A stretch of 64,000 bases of DNA. Origin: JAWLDA01 sp041686855 (lineage in GTDB: Bacteria > Bacillota > Limnochordia > DTU080 > RSA5). The translations under genes and the position numbers were made by a program. The notes beneath the pieces were generated by a model that saw nothing but the letters and a program-made list of their open reading frames with translations, did no database searches and was not told the origin of the DNA. Shown piece after piece: positions 26,901-35,162 of the stretch (within the stretch, counting starts at the first letter, position 1; the number at the start of each line of letters is the position of its first letter). The stretch spans positions 310,001 to 374,000 of the forward strand of contig JAWLDA010000002.1 in the NCBI GenBank assembly GCA_041686855.1. The letters are read 5' to 3'.

Positions 26901-28506
26901 GATTCCCGGTCACAAGGTGACCGACTTGATCGCCCGGTTACGCAACACCGTTCCCGGAGTGGCGCTCATTTCGCCGCCGCCTCATCACGACATTTACTCG
27001 ATCGAGGACCTGGCTCAGCTCATCTACGACCTCAAGCAAAGCAACCCGGAGGCCGAGGTCTCAGTAAAGCTCGTCTCCCAAACCGGCGTCGGCATCATTG
27101 CCGCGGGCGTAGCCAAAGGGTATGCCGACATCATCCTTATCAGTGGAAACGCCGGCGGCACCGGCTCTTCTCCCCTCAACTCCATCAAAAATGCCGGACT
27201 CCCTTGGGAGATTGGACTCGCCGAGACGCAGCAGGCGCTGCTGGCCAACGGCCTGCGTGAACGCGTGTCGGTGCGAGCGGACGGCGGCATGAAGCACGGT
27301 CGGGACGTCGTCATCGCCGCAATCCTCGGTGCAGACGAGTACTCTTTCGGCACGGCGGCGATGATCGCCGAAGGGTGCATCATGGCTCGTGTTTGTCACA
27401 CCAACAACTGCCCGGTCGGCGTTGCTACCCAAAAGCCCGAACTCCGAGCGAAGTTTCCGGGACGGGCCGAGATGGTGATGGCCTACTTCGCATTTTTGGC
27501 CCGCGAAGTGCGCGAACTCCTCGCCCAGCTCGGCTACAGCCGCCTCGAAGAGATCATCGGCCGCACAGAGCTGCTGACGCAGTCCCCCGACGTGCATGAG
27601 GCCTCGCCCAAACTCGACCTCAGGCCGCTACTTGCAGTCCCCGAAGGGGCAGCGGAGCGTGTCAGACACCGGACGTGGCACCGCAACCCGCTCCCTGGTG
27701 AGATTCGCCTCGACCCAATGTTGATCGAGCGGACACGCAAAGCCATCGAGGAGAAGCAACCGGTCGTCATTGAGACGGAGATAGAGAATCGCCATCGCAC
27801 TGTAGGAGCCGGCCTCGCTTACGCGGTTGCGAAGCGACACGGCGATTCGGGCCTGCCTCGCGAGACGATTCGGGTACGCTTTACGGGGACTGCGGGCCAA
27901 TCCTTTGGGGCTTTCCTCGTGGGCGGCGTCCACTTTCACCTCTTTGGCCAGGCCAACGATTACGTCGGCAAGTGCATGGCGGGCGGAGAGATCGTTGTAC
28001 GTCCTGATCGCGGCGCCACGTTCGCTCCCCACGAGAACGTTATCGTGGGGAACACCGTCCTCTACGGCGCCTCGGGAGGCGAGTTGTACGCCTCCGGCCA
28101 GGCGGGTGAACGCTTCGCTGTGCGCAACTCAGGCGCGACCGCCGTCGTGGAAGGCGTCGGGGATCATGGGTGTGAGTACATGACCGGAGGAACCGTCGTC
28201 GTCCTAGGACCCACCGGATACAACTTCGGCGCCGGCATGACGGGCGGCGAAGCCTTTATCCTCGACGAAGAGGGCCGCTTCTCGGCCCGTCTCAACGACC
28301 AGATGGTGACGGCACATCCGTTAGAGACGGGAGACTTCCGCAGATTGCGCAAACTCCTCCTCAACCATTACGAAAAGACATCGAGCCCCAAGGCGGCTGA
28401 GCTCCTGCGCAACTGGGAGCGGAACCGTTCACGCTTCCTCAGAGTCTCCCCCCGCGCCGAAGTCGGTGCACTTTCGCAGGGAGACGAGGGCGCCATCGCC
28501 CAATGA
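23971..28506 (+). CDS. gltB: glutamate synthase large subunit
   Basis: The enzyme makes two glutamates from glutamine and 2-oxoglutarate. With the GTG start at 23971 the nucleophilic Cys of the amidotransferase domain is residue 20 (KDACGVGF), exactly where a short propeptide is expected. The central and FMN domains follow (GEGGEDPSRFG, PGEGGQIPGHKV, GNAGGTGSSP). The 3Fe-4S cluster Cys are 1136, 1142 and 1147. The beta-helix GxGxG domain forms the C-terminus. The total of 1511 residues is typical. No small subunit (gltD) is present next to it, so the electron donor could be ferredoxin or a distant GltD. No clear ribosome binding site precedes the GTG. Confidence 0.93.
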   Translation: MSTELTHLSLYDPRSEKDACGVGFIATTTGNRKPVLGMALDSLCRLAHRGAVGFDKGTGDGAGVLTQIPRSLMADEAARLTGASVNPERIAVGVFFLPQESSAQRGCMSLIEEAFKESGVPFHAWREVPINSSVIGDWAKRTRPHIVHALVSRPQNDDEERFERRLFTCRKRIERQAAQVYHDALYVASLSARTIIYKGLLMADQLAEFYLDLRDTQFETALAIYHQRYSTNTTPTWRRAQPFRMLAHNGEINTLQGNVNWMRAREGLLSSPHFDTQEILPVIDEDNSDSGMLDNALELLYMGGRDSLHAVSMLIPEAWEGIQEMEPQLKGFYQYHASLVEPWDGPAALAFSDGRIVGASLDRNGLRPLRYTVTKDGMVIAGSEVGTTPIAPEEVELHGKLGPGQMIAVDVIQGTIHGNRRIKEEIAGRRAYGTWVAEQSRSIDELVSNVSVDTAPDPDVAAHLESDADGLVRQQAAFGYTSEELTVVLRPMVENAKEPNGSMGDDTPHAVLSKQNRPLFHYFKERFAEVTNPPIDHLRERLVFSLRTLLGPRQNLLAQTPEHARLIVSESPILLDHEMAALEAFGAREAHFRSARVSALFPVAQGEAALEAAVLRLTREAEAAVDKGASLLIISDRGVDEAHAPIPSLMAVGAVHHHLMRVGKRMRVSLVAQTGEPREVHHFAALIGYGASCVHPYLALTTIRQQVEEGRIRIDDVTVAEAQERYKEAVEEGLLKVMSKMGISTLDSYTGAQIFESVGLNPNVIDTCFVGTPSSVSGSDFADIGRTSLTWHREAFAADFNKLGMYGFYKPRKSGEFHDYTPETARQLQKAVKLAIGDDDDAFEQGYEEYKRFVGAIRSHPGQLRELFAFNSDRKPIPLSQVEPEEAIFKRFSTAQMSLGSLSPEAHETLSIAMNRLGGRSGSGEGGEDPSRFGTERNSAVKQVASGRFGVTAGYLASAKEIQIKMAQGSKPGEGGQIPGHKVTDLIARLRNTVPGVALISPPPHHDIYSIEDLAQLIYDLKQSNPEAEVSVKLVSQTGVGIIAAGVAKGYADIILISGNAGGTGSSPLNSIKNAGLPWEIGLAETQQALLANGLRERVSVRADGGMKHGRDVVIAAILGADEYSFGTAAMIAEGCIMARVCHTNNCPVGVATQKPELRAKFPGRAEMVMAYFAFLAREVRELLAQLGYSRLEEIIGRTELLTQSPDVHEASPKLDLRPLLAVPEGAAERVRHRTWHRNPLPGEIRLDPMLIERTRKAIEEKQPVVIETEIENRHRTVGAGLAYAVAKRHGDSGLPRETIRVRFTGTAGQSFGAFLVGGVHFHLFGQANDYVGKCMAGGEIVVRPDRGATFAPHENVIVGNTVLYGASGGELYASGQAGERFAVRNSGATAVVEGVGDHGCEYMTGGTVVVLGPTGYNFGAGMTGGEAFILDEEGRFSARLNDQMVTAHPLETGDFRRLRKLLLNHYEKTSSPKAAELLRNWERNRSRFLRVSPRAEVGALSQGDEGAIAQ

Positions 28507-28609
28507 GGCCCCACATCAAGAACGCTGAGCTCGGGTAGGATTACGTTGATCCGCCGCCCAATATATGAGCGAAGGGCCTCATCCGAAGGAAAAAGGAGTT
28601 TGAGAAAGC

Positions 28610-30004
28610 GTGGAATACCGAATCGAATCTGACTCGATGGGCGAGGTAAAGGTGCCCTCCTGGGCCTATTACGGCGCCCAAACCCAGCGGGCGGTCGACA
28701 ACTTTAGCTTGAGTCGGCTTACCATGCCGGACGAGAGCATTCGTTCGCTCGCGTTGGTGAAATGGGCCTCTGCGGAGGCCAACAAGGCGCTCGGCCTCAT
28801 CGAGCCCCGGGTCGCCGACGCGATTGCGGCAGCCGCCTTGCAGATCTATAACGGCGAGATCGAAGCGCGCCAGTTCCCCGTCGATGTGTTCCAGACCGGC
28901 TCCGGCACATCGACCAATATGAACGTAAACGAAGTGATCGCCAGCCTCGCCAATGTGGCGTTGGGCGGCCAGGTGGGCTCCAAGGAGCCCGTTCATCCCA
29001 ACGATCACGTCAACCGCGGCCAGTCTAGCAACGATACGATTCCGACCGCGATCCACGTCGCCGCTGCCCTCTCAGCGCACAACGAGGTGATCCCCGCCCT
29101 CGAAGCGCTGAGCGCAGCGCTCGCGGCTAAAGCGGAGGCGTTTCATGGCATCCTCAAGATCGGCCGAACCCACCTGCAGGATGCGACGCCGATCCGCCTG
29201 GGCCAGGAGTTCTCCGGGTATGCCCGTCAGGTAGAGCTCGCCGCCGACCGGGTTAAGAGCGCCGTCACCCATCTACACGAGCTCGCCTTGGGCGGCACAG
29301 CGGTGGGCACAGGCATCAATACACATCCCGAATTCGCTAAGCGGGCCATTGCTCTCATCGCCGATAAGACAGGTATCCCCTTCGTCGAAGCCGCCAACCA
29401 CTTTGAGGCGCAAGCGTCCAAGGATGCATTGGTATACGTAAGCGGCGCCCTTAAGGCTGCCATGACCGCACTGATGAAGATTGCCAACGACGTGCGCTGG
29501 CTAGGCTCCGGTCCCCGTTGCGGACTCGGTGAGATTCTTCTGCCCGAGCTGCAGCCGGGTTCGTCGATCATGCCCGGGAAAGTGAATCCTGTAATCCCCG
29601 AAGCGGTGATTCAAGCGGCGGCTCAGGTGACCGGAAATGACACGGCCATCACCATCGGCGGCCAGTGGGGTAACTTTGAGCTCAACGTCATGATGCCCAT
29701 GATGGCGCACAACGCGATCAACTCCCTCGAACTGACGGCCGGGGCGGCCCGAGCGTTCAAGGAGTTGTGTGTCGATGGCATCGAAGCGGATGAGGAGCGC
29801 TGCGAAGGCTTCATCGAAGGCAGTTTGGCGATGTGTACACCGCTCGCCAAAGTGATCGGGTACGATCGTGCCGCCCAGATCGCCAAGGCGGCCTATCAGA
29901 GCGGGCGCACCGTGCGCGAGATCGCCAAGGAGCAAGGTGTCCTCTCTGACGAAGAGCTTGACAAAGCCCTCGACCCTGCGGGAATGACAGAGCCTCAGGC
30001 GTAA
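28610..30004 (+). CDS. fumC: fumarate hydratase, class II
   Basis: Class II fumarase interconverts fumarate and malate in the citric acid cycle without an iron-sulphur cluster. The superfamily signature GSSIMPGKVNP is present, along with TGSGTSTNMNVNEV, the NDHVNRGQSSND active-site stretch and the catalytic KIGRTHLQDATP region. The 464-residue length is normal. The GTG start has AAAGGAG about 11 bases upstream. It lies 103 bases after gltB on the same strand and may be transcribed with it; a classic terminator follows. An 8-bp inverted repeat (GAGGCCC type, 28504-28511 with 28574-28581) frames the gap. Confidence 0.96.
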   Translation: MEYRIESDSMGEVKVPSWAYYGAQTQRAVDNFSLSRLTMPDESIRSLALVKWASAEANKALGLIEPRVADAIAAAALQIYNGEIEARQFPVDVFQTGSGTSTNMNVNEVIASLANVALGGQVGSKEPVHPNDHVNRGQSSNDTIPTAIHVAAALSAHNEVIPALEALSAALAAKAEAFHGILKIGRTHLQDATPIRLGQEFSGYARQVELAADRVKSAVTHLHELALGGTAVGTGINTHPEFAKRAIALIADKTGIPFVEAANHFEAQASKDALVYVSGALKAAMTALMKIANDVRWLGSGPRCGLGEILLPELQPGSSIMPGKVNPVIPEAVIQAAAQVTGNDTAITIGGQWGNFELNVMMPMMAHNAINSLELTAGAARAFKELCVDGIEADEERCEGFIEGSLAMCTPLAKVIGYDRAAQIAKAAYQSGRTVREIAKEQGVLSDEELDKALDPAGMTEPQA

Positions 30005-30025
30005 CTCACAACCTCATAATTAAAG

Positions 30026-30056
30026 AAGGGCCCGGGTACTCCCGGGCCCTTTTTTT
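30026..30056 (+). terminator. Rho-independent terminator after fumC
   Basis: GGGCCCGGG pairs with CCCGGGCCC around a TACT loop and runs into seven T residues. It ends the gltB-fumC transcription unit. Confidence 0.93.
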
Positions 30057-30309
30057 GTGCCCGGCGCCTCTTGTGCCCGCATCTGGAGTACACCGCCGCC
30101 GATTCTAACGTATTCCCCTCGGAGACGTGTGATTTATCTGCAGGAATACCGAAAAACGTGCAAAAAGTACTTTAAGTTACCACTCTTGGCATTACTGGGG
30201 AGGGATGAACGCCGTCGTCAACGCAGTCGTCGCCCGAACTCTTGCAGCGTCGATTTGTAGTAAGTCTTCTACACCGACCCAATCCAAAAACTAAAGGAGA
30301 CATTTTCCG
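30057..30309. other. intergenic region between fumC and the binding protein
   Basis: After the fumC terminator about 250 bases remain before the next gene. It is locally A-rich (near 30150-30180) and may hold the promoter of the binding-protein gene, but no convincing -35/-10 pair was found. A 29-codon open frame lies at its end. Confidence 0.4.
30205..30294 (+). CDS. possible 29-residue small ORF or leader peptide
   Basis: An ATG directly after GGGGAGGG opens 29 codons (begins NAVVNAVVARTLAA) and stops one base before the AAGGAGA ribosome binding site of the next gene. The ribosome site is too close to the ATG for comfort and no homologue is recognised. It may be translated as a leader or may be chance. 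Confidence 0.22.
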   Translation: MNAVVNAVVARTLAASICSKSSTPTQSKN

Positions 30310-31608
30310 TTGAAACGTGCACACAGACACCTGTGCGTCGTCGCTCTACTTGCGCTGCTTCTCTCTCTTAGCCTCTCCGGACTCGCCGCTGCCAAGACAA
30401 CGCTCACATTCCTAATTTGGGGCGACACGACGGTATGGCAGCCGCTCCTCGACGATTTTCATGCGAAGCACCCTGACATTCAGATCGATCTGCAAGCCTC
30501 CGGGAGCAACGCTTTCACGGTTCAGGAGGCGTTCACGATTCGCAGCGTCGCGGGCGCCTCGCCGGACCTCGTCGTGACGCACTTCATCACGCACTCCGAT
30601 GTAGATCGCCTTGGGCTCTACGCCGATCTCACCCCGTACATCGAGCGCGACAACGTCGACATCTACTCGCAGTTTCCGCGAGGGATCATCGACTTCTTTA
30701 CCACCGAAGGGAAGATTACGGGCCTTCCGTGGCAGCTCAGCACAATGCTCTTGTGGTACAACAAGTCCATCTTTGACCAAAACGGTTTGGGCTATCCCTC
30801 CCGGGATTGGCACATGACCGCTGAATTGATCGACCACGCCCGCAAACTCACTCACGACAAGAACGGCGACGGTGAGACCGACCAATGGGGACTCGACATC
30901 GTCAACTTCCACCTCTGGCCTGAGCTCTTCTGGGGAACCAACAAGTGGACCGACGATTTACGGCACTCCAATCTCTACGATCCGCGAGTGCGCGACGCTT
31001 TCCAATGGACGTACGATCTCTACAACACCTGGGAGATCTCCCCCAAGACGGGGGGCGGAAGTAGGGCGTTTGCCAACGGCGACGTGGCGATGCTGGGTGC
31101 GATCCAGACGACGATGCGCCAGTTGAGCGGTATGGCCTACGACTGGGATGTCGAAGTGATGCCTATCGCCCCTGCCGGGCCCATCACGTACGGCAGCGGC
31201 GCCGGTTTCTCGATGGCGGCGGGAGCAAAGAACCCCGAAGCTGCTTGGGAGTTCCTCAAGTACTGGATGACGCCCGAGGCGCAGAAGATTGCCATGGAGA
31301 TCGGATGGATTCCCGGTGGTCCGGCAGCCCTCGCAGAGTACTTCGGGGAGTATGACCCGGCCAACCAAGGATTCGTGTACACCGACAACTCCTTCCTCAA
31401 TAAAAAGGCGATCGTCGAATCGTACACCCGCACCGTTGCGCAACCCTCGCCCCCAAGTTATCGAGACGTGGACAGCGTCGTCCGCGCGCACATTCCCATG
31501 CTCAAGTCGGGCGAAGCTCCACCTCAGAATGTGATCAACACGTTGCATCCTCTGCTCGAGACCGCCCTGGCCGATGCTTGGGAGAAACTCGAGAGCGCAC
31601 AACAGTAA
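30310..31608 (+). CDS. ABC transporter sugar-type solute-binding protein
   Basis: An exported extracellular solute-binding protein of the SBP_bac_1 (maltose/glycerol-3-phosphate) type, 432 residues. A signal peptide with a Leu-rich core precedes Ala-Ala-Lys near residue 29, and no lipobox Cys is seen. Typical features include TLTFLIWGDTTVWQP, FHAKHPDIQIDLQ and GLPWQLSTMLLWYNK. The C-terminal part carries GAGFSMAAGAKNPEAAWEFL, the usual late motif. The TTG start is nine bases after AAGGAGA. No permease or ATPase of a sugar transporter is next to it, so it must pair with components encoded elsewhere. The substrate is unknown. Confidence 0.88.
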   Translation: MKRAHRHLCVVALLALLLSLSLSGLAAAKTTLTFLIWGDTTVWQPLLDDFHAKHPDIQIDLQASGSNAFTVQEAFTIRSVAGASPDLVVTHFITHSDVDRLGLYADLTPYIERDNVDIYSQFPRGIIDFFTTEGKITGLPWQLSTMLLWYNKSIFDQNGLGYPSRDWHMTAELIDHARKLTHDKNGDGETDQWGLDIVNFHLWPELFWGTNKWTDDLRHSNLYDPRVRDAFQWTYDLYNTWEISPKTGGGSRAFANGDVAMLGAIQTTMRQLSGMAYDWDVEVMPIAPAGPITYGSGAGFSMAAGAKNPEAAWEFLKYWMTPEAQKIAMEIGWIPGGPAALAEYFGEYDPANQGFVYTDNSFLNKKAIVESYTRTVAQPSPPSYRDVDSVVRAHIPMLKSGEAPPQNVINTLHPLLETALADAWEKLESAQQ

Positions 31609-31617
31609 GATCTGCTT

Positions 31618-31663
31618 GCGTTCGTCGCCGCTGCCCTATGGACGGGGCGGCTGCGGCGAACGC
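31618..31663 (+). terminator. long hairpin after binding-protein gene
   Basis: A 19-bp imperfect stem (one mismatch, two G-T wobbles) closes a 7-base loop ten bases after the stop codon. There is no T tract, so it may protect the mRNA end or terminate weakly. Confidence 0.5.
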
Positions 31664-31729
31664 CTCACACCCTCCCGGAATTCCTGCCTCTAGCTTTGGG
31701 GATGCTTACGTGGCAGAGGTGATTCGATA

Positions 31730-32887
31730 ATGTCCCCCAGAAGCAGAGGACTCGGAAGCTCGATGGCCCTTGCGATCGTTGCACTTGCGCTCGCGATTGT
31801 CGGACTCGTCTCGTGGAATCGAATGTCGGCCGCGACAGACGAGATATCGCAGCGTGTTGAGCAACTCTCCGATCGGCAAGTGCGCCTCGAGCCGGCCATC
31901 GAGGACGCCGCTCGAGTGAGCCGCTCAGGAGATGACCTCCCTCCCCCGCTGACAGGCTCTGAGCCCAAGCTGCACCGCGTTCGCATTCAAGCCAAAGAGC
32001 TTGACGGCACTCTCGCGGACGGAACCACCTACCGCTACTGGACCTTCGACGGAACTGTTCCCGGACCAATGCTTCGAGTCCGAGTAGGTGACACCGTCGA
32101 GTTGACGCTCGAAAACGCCTCGGACAGCGAAATAGCCCACAATATTGACCTGCACGCCGTGAACGGTCCGGGAGGCGGCGCCGAAGCGACCATGGTTCGG
32201 CCTGGGGAGGAGAGAACATTCCGCTTTAAGGCGCTCCACCCTGGGCTCTTTGTCTATCACTGTGCGGCGCCGCACGTTCCGACACACATCGCCATGGGCA
32301 TGTACGGTCTGATCTTAGTCGAACCACAAGGCGGTCTCCCACCGGTCGACAAAGAGTTTTACATCGTTCAGGGCGAGATCTACGCTAATGCGCCACCCAG
32401 GGTGCGGGGACATGCCGAGTTCTCTGAAGAGGGACTCCGAAGCGAGAACCCACATTACGTCGTCTTTAATGGTCAGTTTCAGGCACTCTCAGGCGATCAC
32501 GCCCTTAAGGCGTCCGTGGGAGACCGGGTGAGAGTCTTTGTGGGGAACGCCGGTCCCAACTTAGTCTCTTCGTTCCATGTCATCGGAGAGATCTTTGACG
32601 TCGTCCACAAAGAGGGCGGCACCGATGCCATCCACAACATTCAAACCACTCTCATTCCAGCCGGCGGCGCAACGTGGGTCGAATTTACGATTGACGTCCC
32701 GGGGGAGTACATTTTGGTGGACCACTCGATCAGCCGTTCGATCGACAAAGGTGCCTTGGCTGTGCTTCTGGCAGAAGGCGCCGAAAGCACAGAGATCTTT
32801 GACCCCCTCGATGTGCGGGCACAGTCCGCTCGGTGGGATAGCGGTTACGAGTATGAACGTCCCGCCTCACCTGACGGCACCGACTAA
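31730..32887 (+). CDS. nirK: copper nitrite reductase, membrane anchored
   Basis: NirK reduces nitrite to nitric oxide on the outer face of the membrane. All ligands are present: type 1 copper His137, Cys178, His186 and Met191 (VYHCAAP, HIAMGM), and type 2 copper His142, His177 and His332. The catalytic Asp140 (HNIDLH) and His283 (SFHVIGE) are also there. An N-terminal hydrophobic helix (residues 11-29) with no cleavage site should anchor it, followed by about 45 residues of helical stalk. AGAGGTG eight bases upstream supports the ATG. No cytochrome or NO reductase gene is adjacent; a related multicopper oxidase is unlikely given the full NirK residue set. Confidence 0.92.
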   Translation: MSPRSRGLGSSMALAIVALALAIVGLVSWNRMSAATDEISQRVEQLSDRQVRLEPAIEDAARVSRSGDDLPPPLTGSEPKLHRVRIQAKELDGTLADGTTYRYWTFDGTVPGPMLRVRVGDTVELTLENASDSEIAHNIDLHAVNGPGGGAEATMVRPGEERTFRFKALHPGLFVYHCAAPHVPTHIAMGMYGLILVEPQGGLPPVDKEFYIVQGEIYANAPPRVRGHAEFSEEGLRSENPHYVVFNGQFQALSGDHALKASVGDRVRVFVGNAGPNLVSSFHVIGEIFDVVHKEGGTDAIHNIQTTLIPAGGATWVEFTIDVPGEYILVDHSISRSIDKGALAVLLAEGAESTEIFDPLDVRAQSARWDSGYEYERPASPDGTD

Positions 32888-32908
32888 AGCCGAGGGCAAC
32901 TACGAGAG

Positions 32909-33982
32909 CTACTCCCAGCGAAAGCGCCACGCTGCGACGGCGAATCCGGCGGTCGCCCAGGCCAGCAAATAGAGGATCCCACCGGAATATGCCAAGAGAG
33001 ACTCCCCAGAGGCGCCCACGCCGCGCATGGCATCGACCAGAGGTGTGAGAGGCAGCGCATCGACGATGGGGCGGATTCCCTCCGGCAGCATCTCTCGAGG
33101 CCAAAACGTTCCGGACAAAAAGAGCATCGGGAAGTTGATTAGACTCCCAAGATTGTTTGCGGACTCGGCTGTCCTGGAGAGCGTAGAGACTGCGAAACCA
33201 ATGGCGAGGAAGGTGACGGATCCTATGATCGCGAGCGCCGTCATTTGCCATAGACTGCCCACGGTCTTGGCGCCAAAGAGAAAGGTTGCCACCAAAAAGA
33301 TAATCGCCGCTTGGAGGAGATTCACTACCGTAAAGCGCGTCACCAGTCCCGCCAGGAATGCAAAGGGATGAAATGGTGTGGTCAACACCCGCTTGAGCGT
33401 GAGCCGCTCGCGGTAGTTTGCAATCACCCAGGTGACGCCCATTAGGCCGGTCTGCATAATCGTCATCGCGATGATACCCGGTAGGAGGAAGTCAAACATT
33501 GAGAGATCGTTTGTGGAGATGCCGGACGTCTGCAATCTGATCACGTCCGGCCGCCCCGTGAGGCGTTGATTCACCTCGCTGACCACCTGTGCAACGATTG
33601 AGATTCCCGCCTGATTCACCTGGGCATTTGACTCATCGTAATACACGTTGACGTCGCCACTCGGCCTGCCGTCGACCAGGTGCGGTAGCAGGACTACTAG
33701 ACTCCGCTCTCCGGCCCGCAGTCGTTGGAGGCCCACCTCCTGTGCCTCAACCACGACATCGAACACCTCAACAGAACGCAGCCCCTCGAGCGCTCCGGAT
33801 GCGAGTGGATCGCCCTCGAGGGCGTCGACACTGACGCTGAAACGGAGTTGATCGCTGCTGCCAAAGACAAGGCCAATGAGCCCCATGAGCAGCAATGGGA
33901 AGAACGCCCCCCAAAAGACCGAGCTTTTATCGCGCCACCATGTGCGAAAGCTCATCGTTACAACGGCCCAAAAACCCTTCAT
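32909..33982 (-). CDS. ABC-2 type transporter permease
   Basis: The permease half of an ABC-2 exporter. One hydrophobic helix near residue 25 is followed by a large external loop (residues 45-170), then five membrane spans. The family hallmark is the re-entrant and LSGTFWPREMLPEGI region followed by PLTPLVDAMRG, as in drug, polysaccharide and sodium exporters of this type. It is the partner of the ATPase gene directly upstream (45 bases apart). GGGGAG is 12 bases before the ATG. The substrate is not evident; the 3' end faces nirK, which converges on it with 21 bases between. Confidence 0.9.
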   Translation of the reverse strand: MKGFWAVVTMSFRTWWRDKSSVFWGAFFPLLLMGLIGLVFGSSDQLRFSVSVDALEGDPLASGALEGLRSVEVFDVVVEAQEVGLQRLRAGERSLVVLLPHLVDGRPSGDVNVYYDESNAQVNQAGISIVAQVVSEVNQRLTGRPDVIRLQTSGISTNDLSMFDFLLPGIIAMTIMQTGLMGVTWVIANYRERLTLKRVLTTPFHPFAFLAGLVTRFTVVNLLQAAIIFLVATFLFGAKTVGSLWQMTALAIIGSVTFLAIGFAVSTLSRTAESANNLGSLINFPMLFLSGTFWPREMLPEGIRPIVDALPLTPLVDAMRGVGASGESLLAYSGGILYLLAWATAGFAVAAWRFRWE

Positions 33983-34027
33983 TCCTCGTGGCCACTCCCC
34001 AAATGACCGATGCGTCCAGCGCGAGTG

Positions 34028-34993
34028 CTACTCTCGCAGACTCCGGCCAGTCAAGTTTAGAAAGACGTCTTCAAGCGAGCCTGCTTCGATGCGCAAACTG
34101 TGGAAGCGCATCTCCCGCTGATTGAACGCATCAAACAGTGCGGGCAGGCTTTGTTCGGGCGATGTGGTGTGTACGCTCGTCACCCCTACGTTCACGGCCA
34201 CGCGCTCCACAGCCGGCAGCTCACTTAGCCACGCAACGTCGTCCTCATCCTCAATCTCTAGGAGAATCTTAGCCCCGGATGCGTACTCTTGAATGAGCGC
34301 GTTGGGTGTATCGAGGGCGATCACTTCGCCACGGTCGACAATGGCGATTCGATCACACAAATGGTAAGCCTCATCCATGTAGTGTGTCGTCAACACGACG
34401 GTGCGCCCTTCATCTCGGATGTTAGCGATCACATCCCACAGATTGCGGCGTGCTTGGGGGTCGAGTCCGGTCGTAGGCTCGTCGAGGAAGAGAATCAACG
34501 GATCGTTTAATAATGCGAGGGCTATGGATAAGCGTTGCCGCTGACCGCCTGAGAGCTGTTCCACCTGTGTCTTAGCCTTCTCCGTGAGGTTGAACCGCTC
34601 GATCAGCGGGGGTACCGGTTGCGCATGGGTATGAAACGCGGCGAACGTCTTGAGTGTCTCGGCCACGGTGAGCCGTTCAAAGAGGCCCGCGTCCTGTAGT
34701 TGCACTCCGATCCGCTCTCGCACCTTGCGCGGGTGCTTGCGCACATCGATGCCGGCCACGAGAGCTGTTCCCTCGTCAGGTCGACGCAACCCCTCGAGCA
34801 TCTCCAGGGTCGTCGTCTTGCCGGCGCCGTTAGGCCCCAAAAGGCCAAAAATCTCCCCCGTCGCCACCGTGAAAGAGACACCGTTCACCGCCGTTAGCTC
34901 TCCATACCGCTTCACGAGGTTCTGAGCGATCAGTGCGGCATCTTCATGCTCACCTTGCCGACCATCCACGCCTCTTGAGTGATTTGCACTCAC
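34028..34993 (-). CDS. ABC-2 exporter ATP-binding protein
   Basis: The ATPase of the ABC exporter. Walker A is GPNGAGKTTT, the signature is LSGGQRQRLSIA, Walker B is LILFLDEPTTGLD and the H-loop is TTHYMDEA. The C-terminal extension after residue 235 resembles the DrrA/CcmA-type accessory domain. The GTG at 34993 has GGGGGAG six bases upstream and adds about 20 hydrophilic residues before the usual domain start (ALIAQNLVKRYG). It is the first gene of a two-gene operon with its permease, divergent from the proline-catabolism gene. Confidence 0.93.
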   Translation of the reverse strand: MSANHSRGVDGRQGEHEDAALIAQNLVKRYGELTAVNGVSFTVATGEIFGLLGPNGAGKTTTLEMLEGLRRPDEGTALVAGIDVRKHPRKVRERIGVQLQDAGLFERLTVAETLKTFAAFHTHAQPVPPLIERFNLTEKAKTQVEQLSGGQRQRLSIALALLNDPLILFLDEPTTGLDPQARRNLWDVIANIRDEGRTVVLTTHYMDEAYHLCDRIAIVDRGEVIALDTPNALIQEYASGAKILLEIEDEDDVAWLSELPAVERVAVNVGVTSVHTTSPEQSLPALFDAFNQREMRFHSLRIEAGSLEDVFLNLTGRSLRE

Positions 34994-35162
34994 CGACTAC
35001 TCCCCCTACGTTGCCTCGTTCGCGTCCGTCCTGAGGAATTCATCGCAGCGGGAGCCTTGCCCTTCTATGGCCGATTTCTCGAGGTACGCATACCTTACGA
35101 AAGGGAGTGCATAATGCAAAGGGACTCGTCGTAAGCCGCGTCCATTAGGAGGCGACTCGCAC

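Noticed and set aside
28504..28581. 8-bp inverted repeat TGAGGCCC/GGGCCTCA between gltB and fumC as a terminator
   Set aside because: The arms are 62 bases apart with no T run, so it does not look like an intrinsic terminator. It is noted in the fumC entry only.
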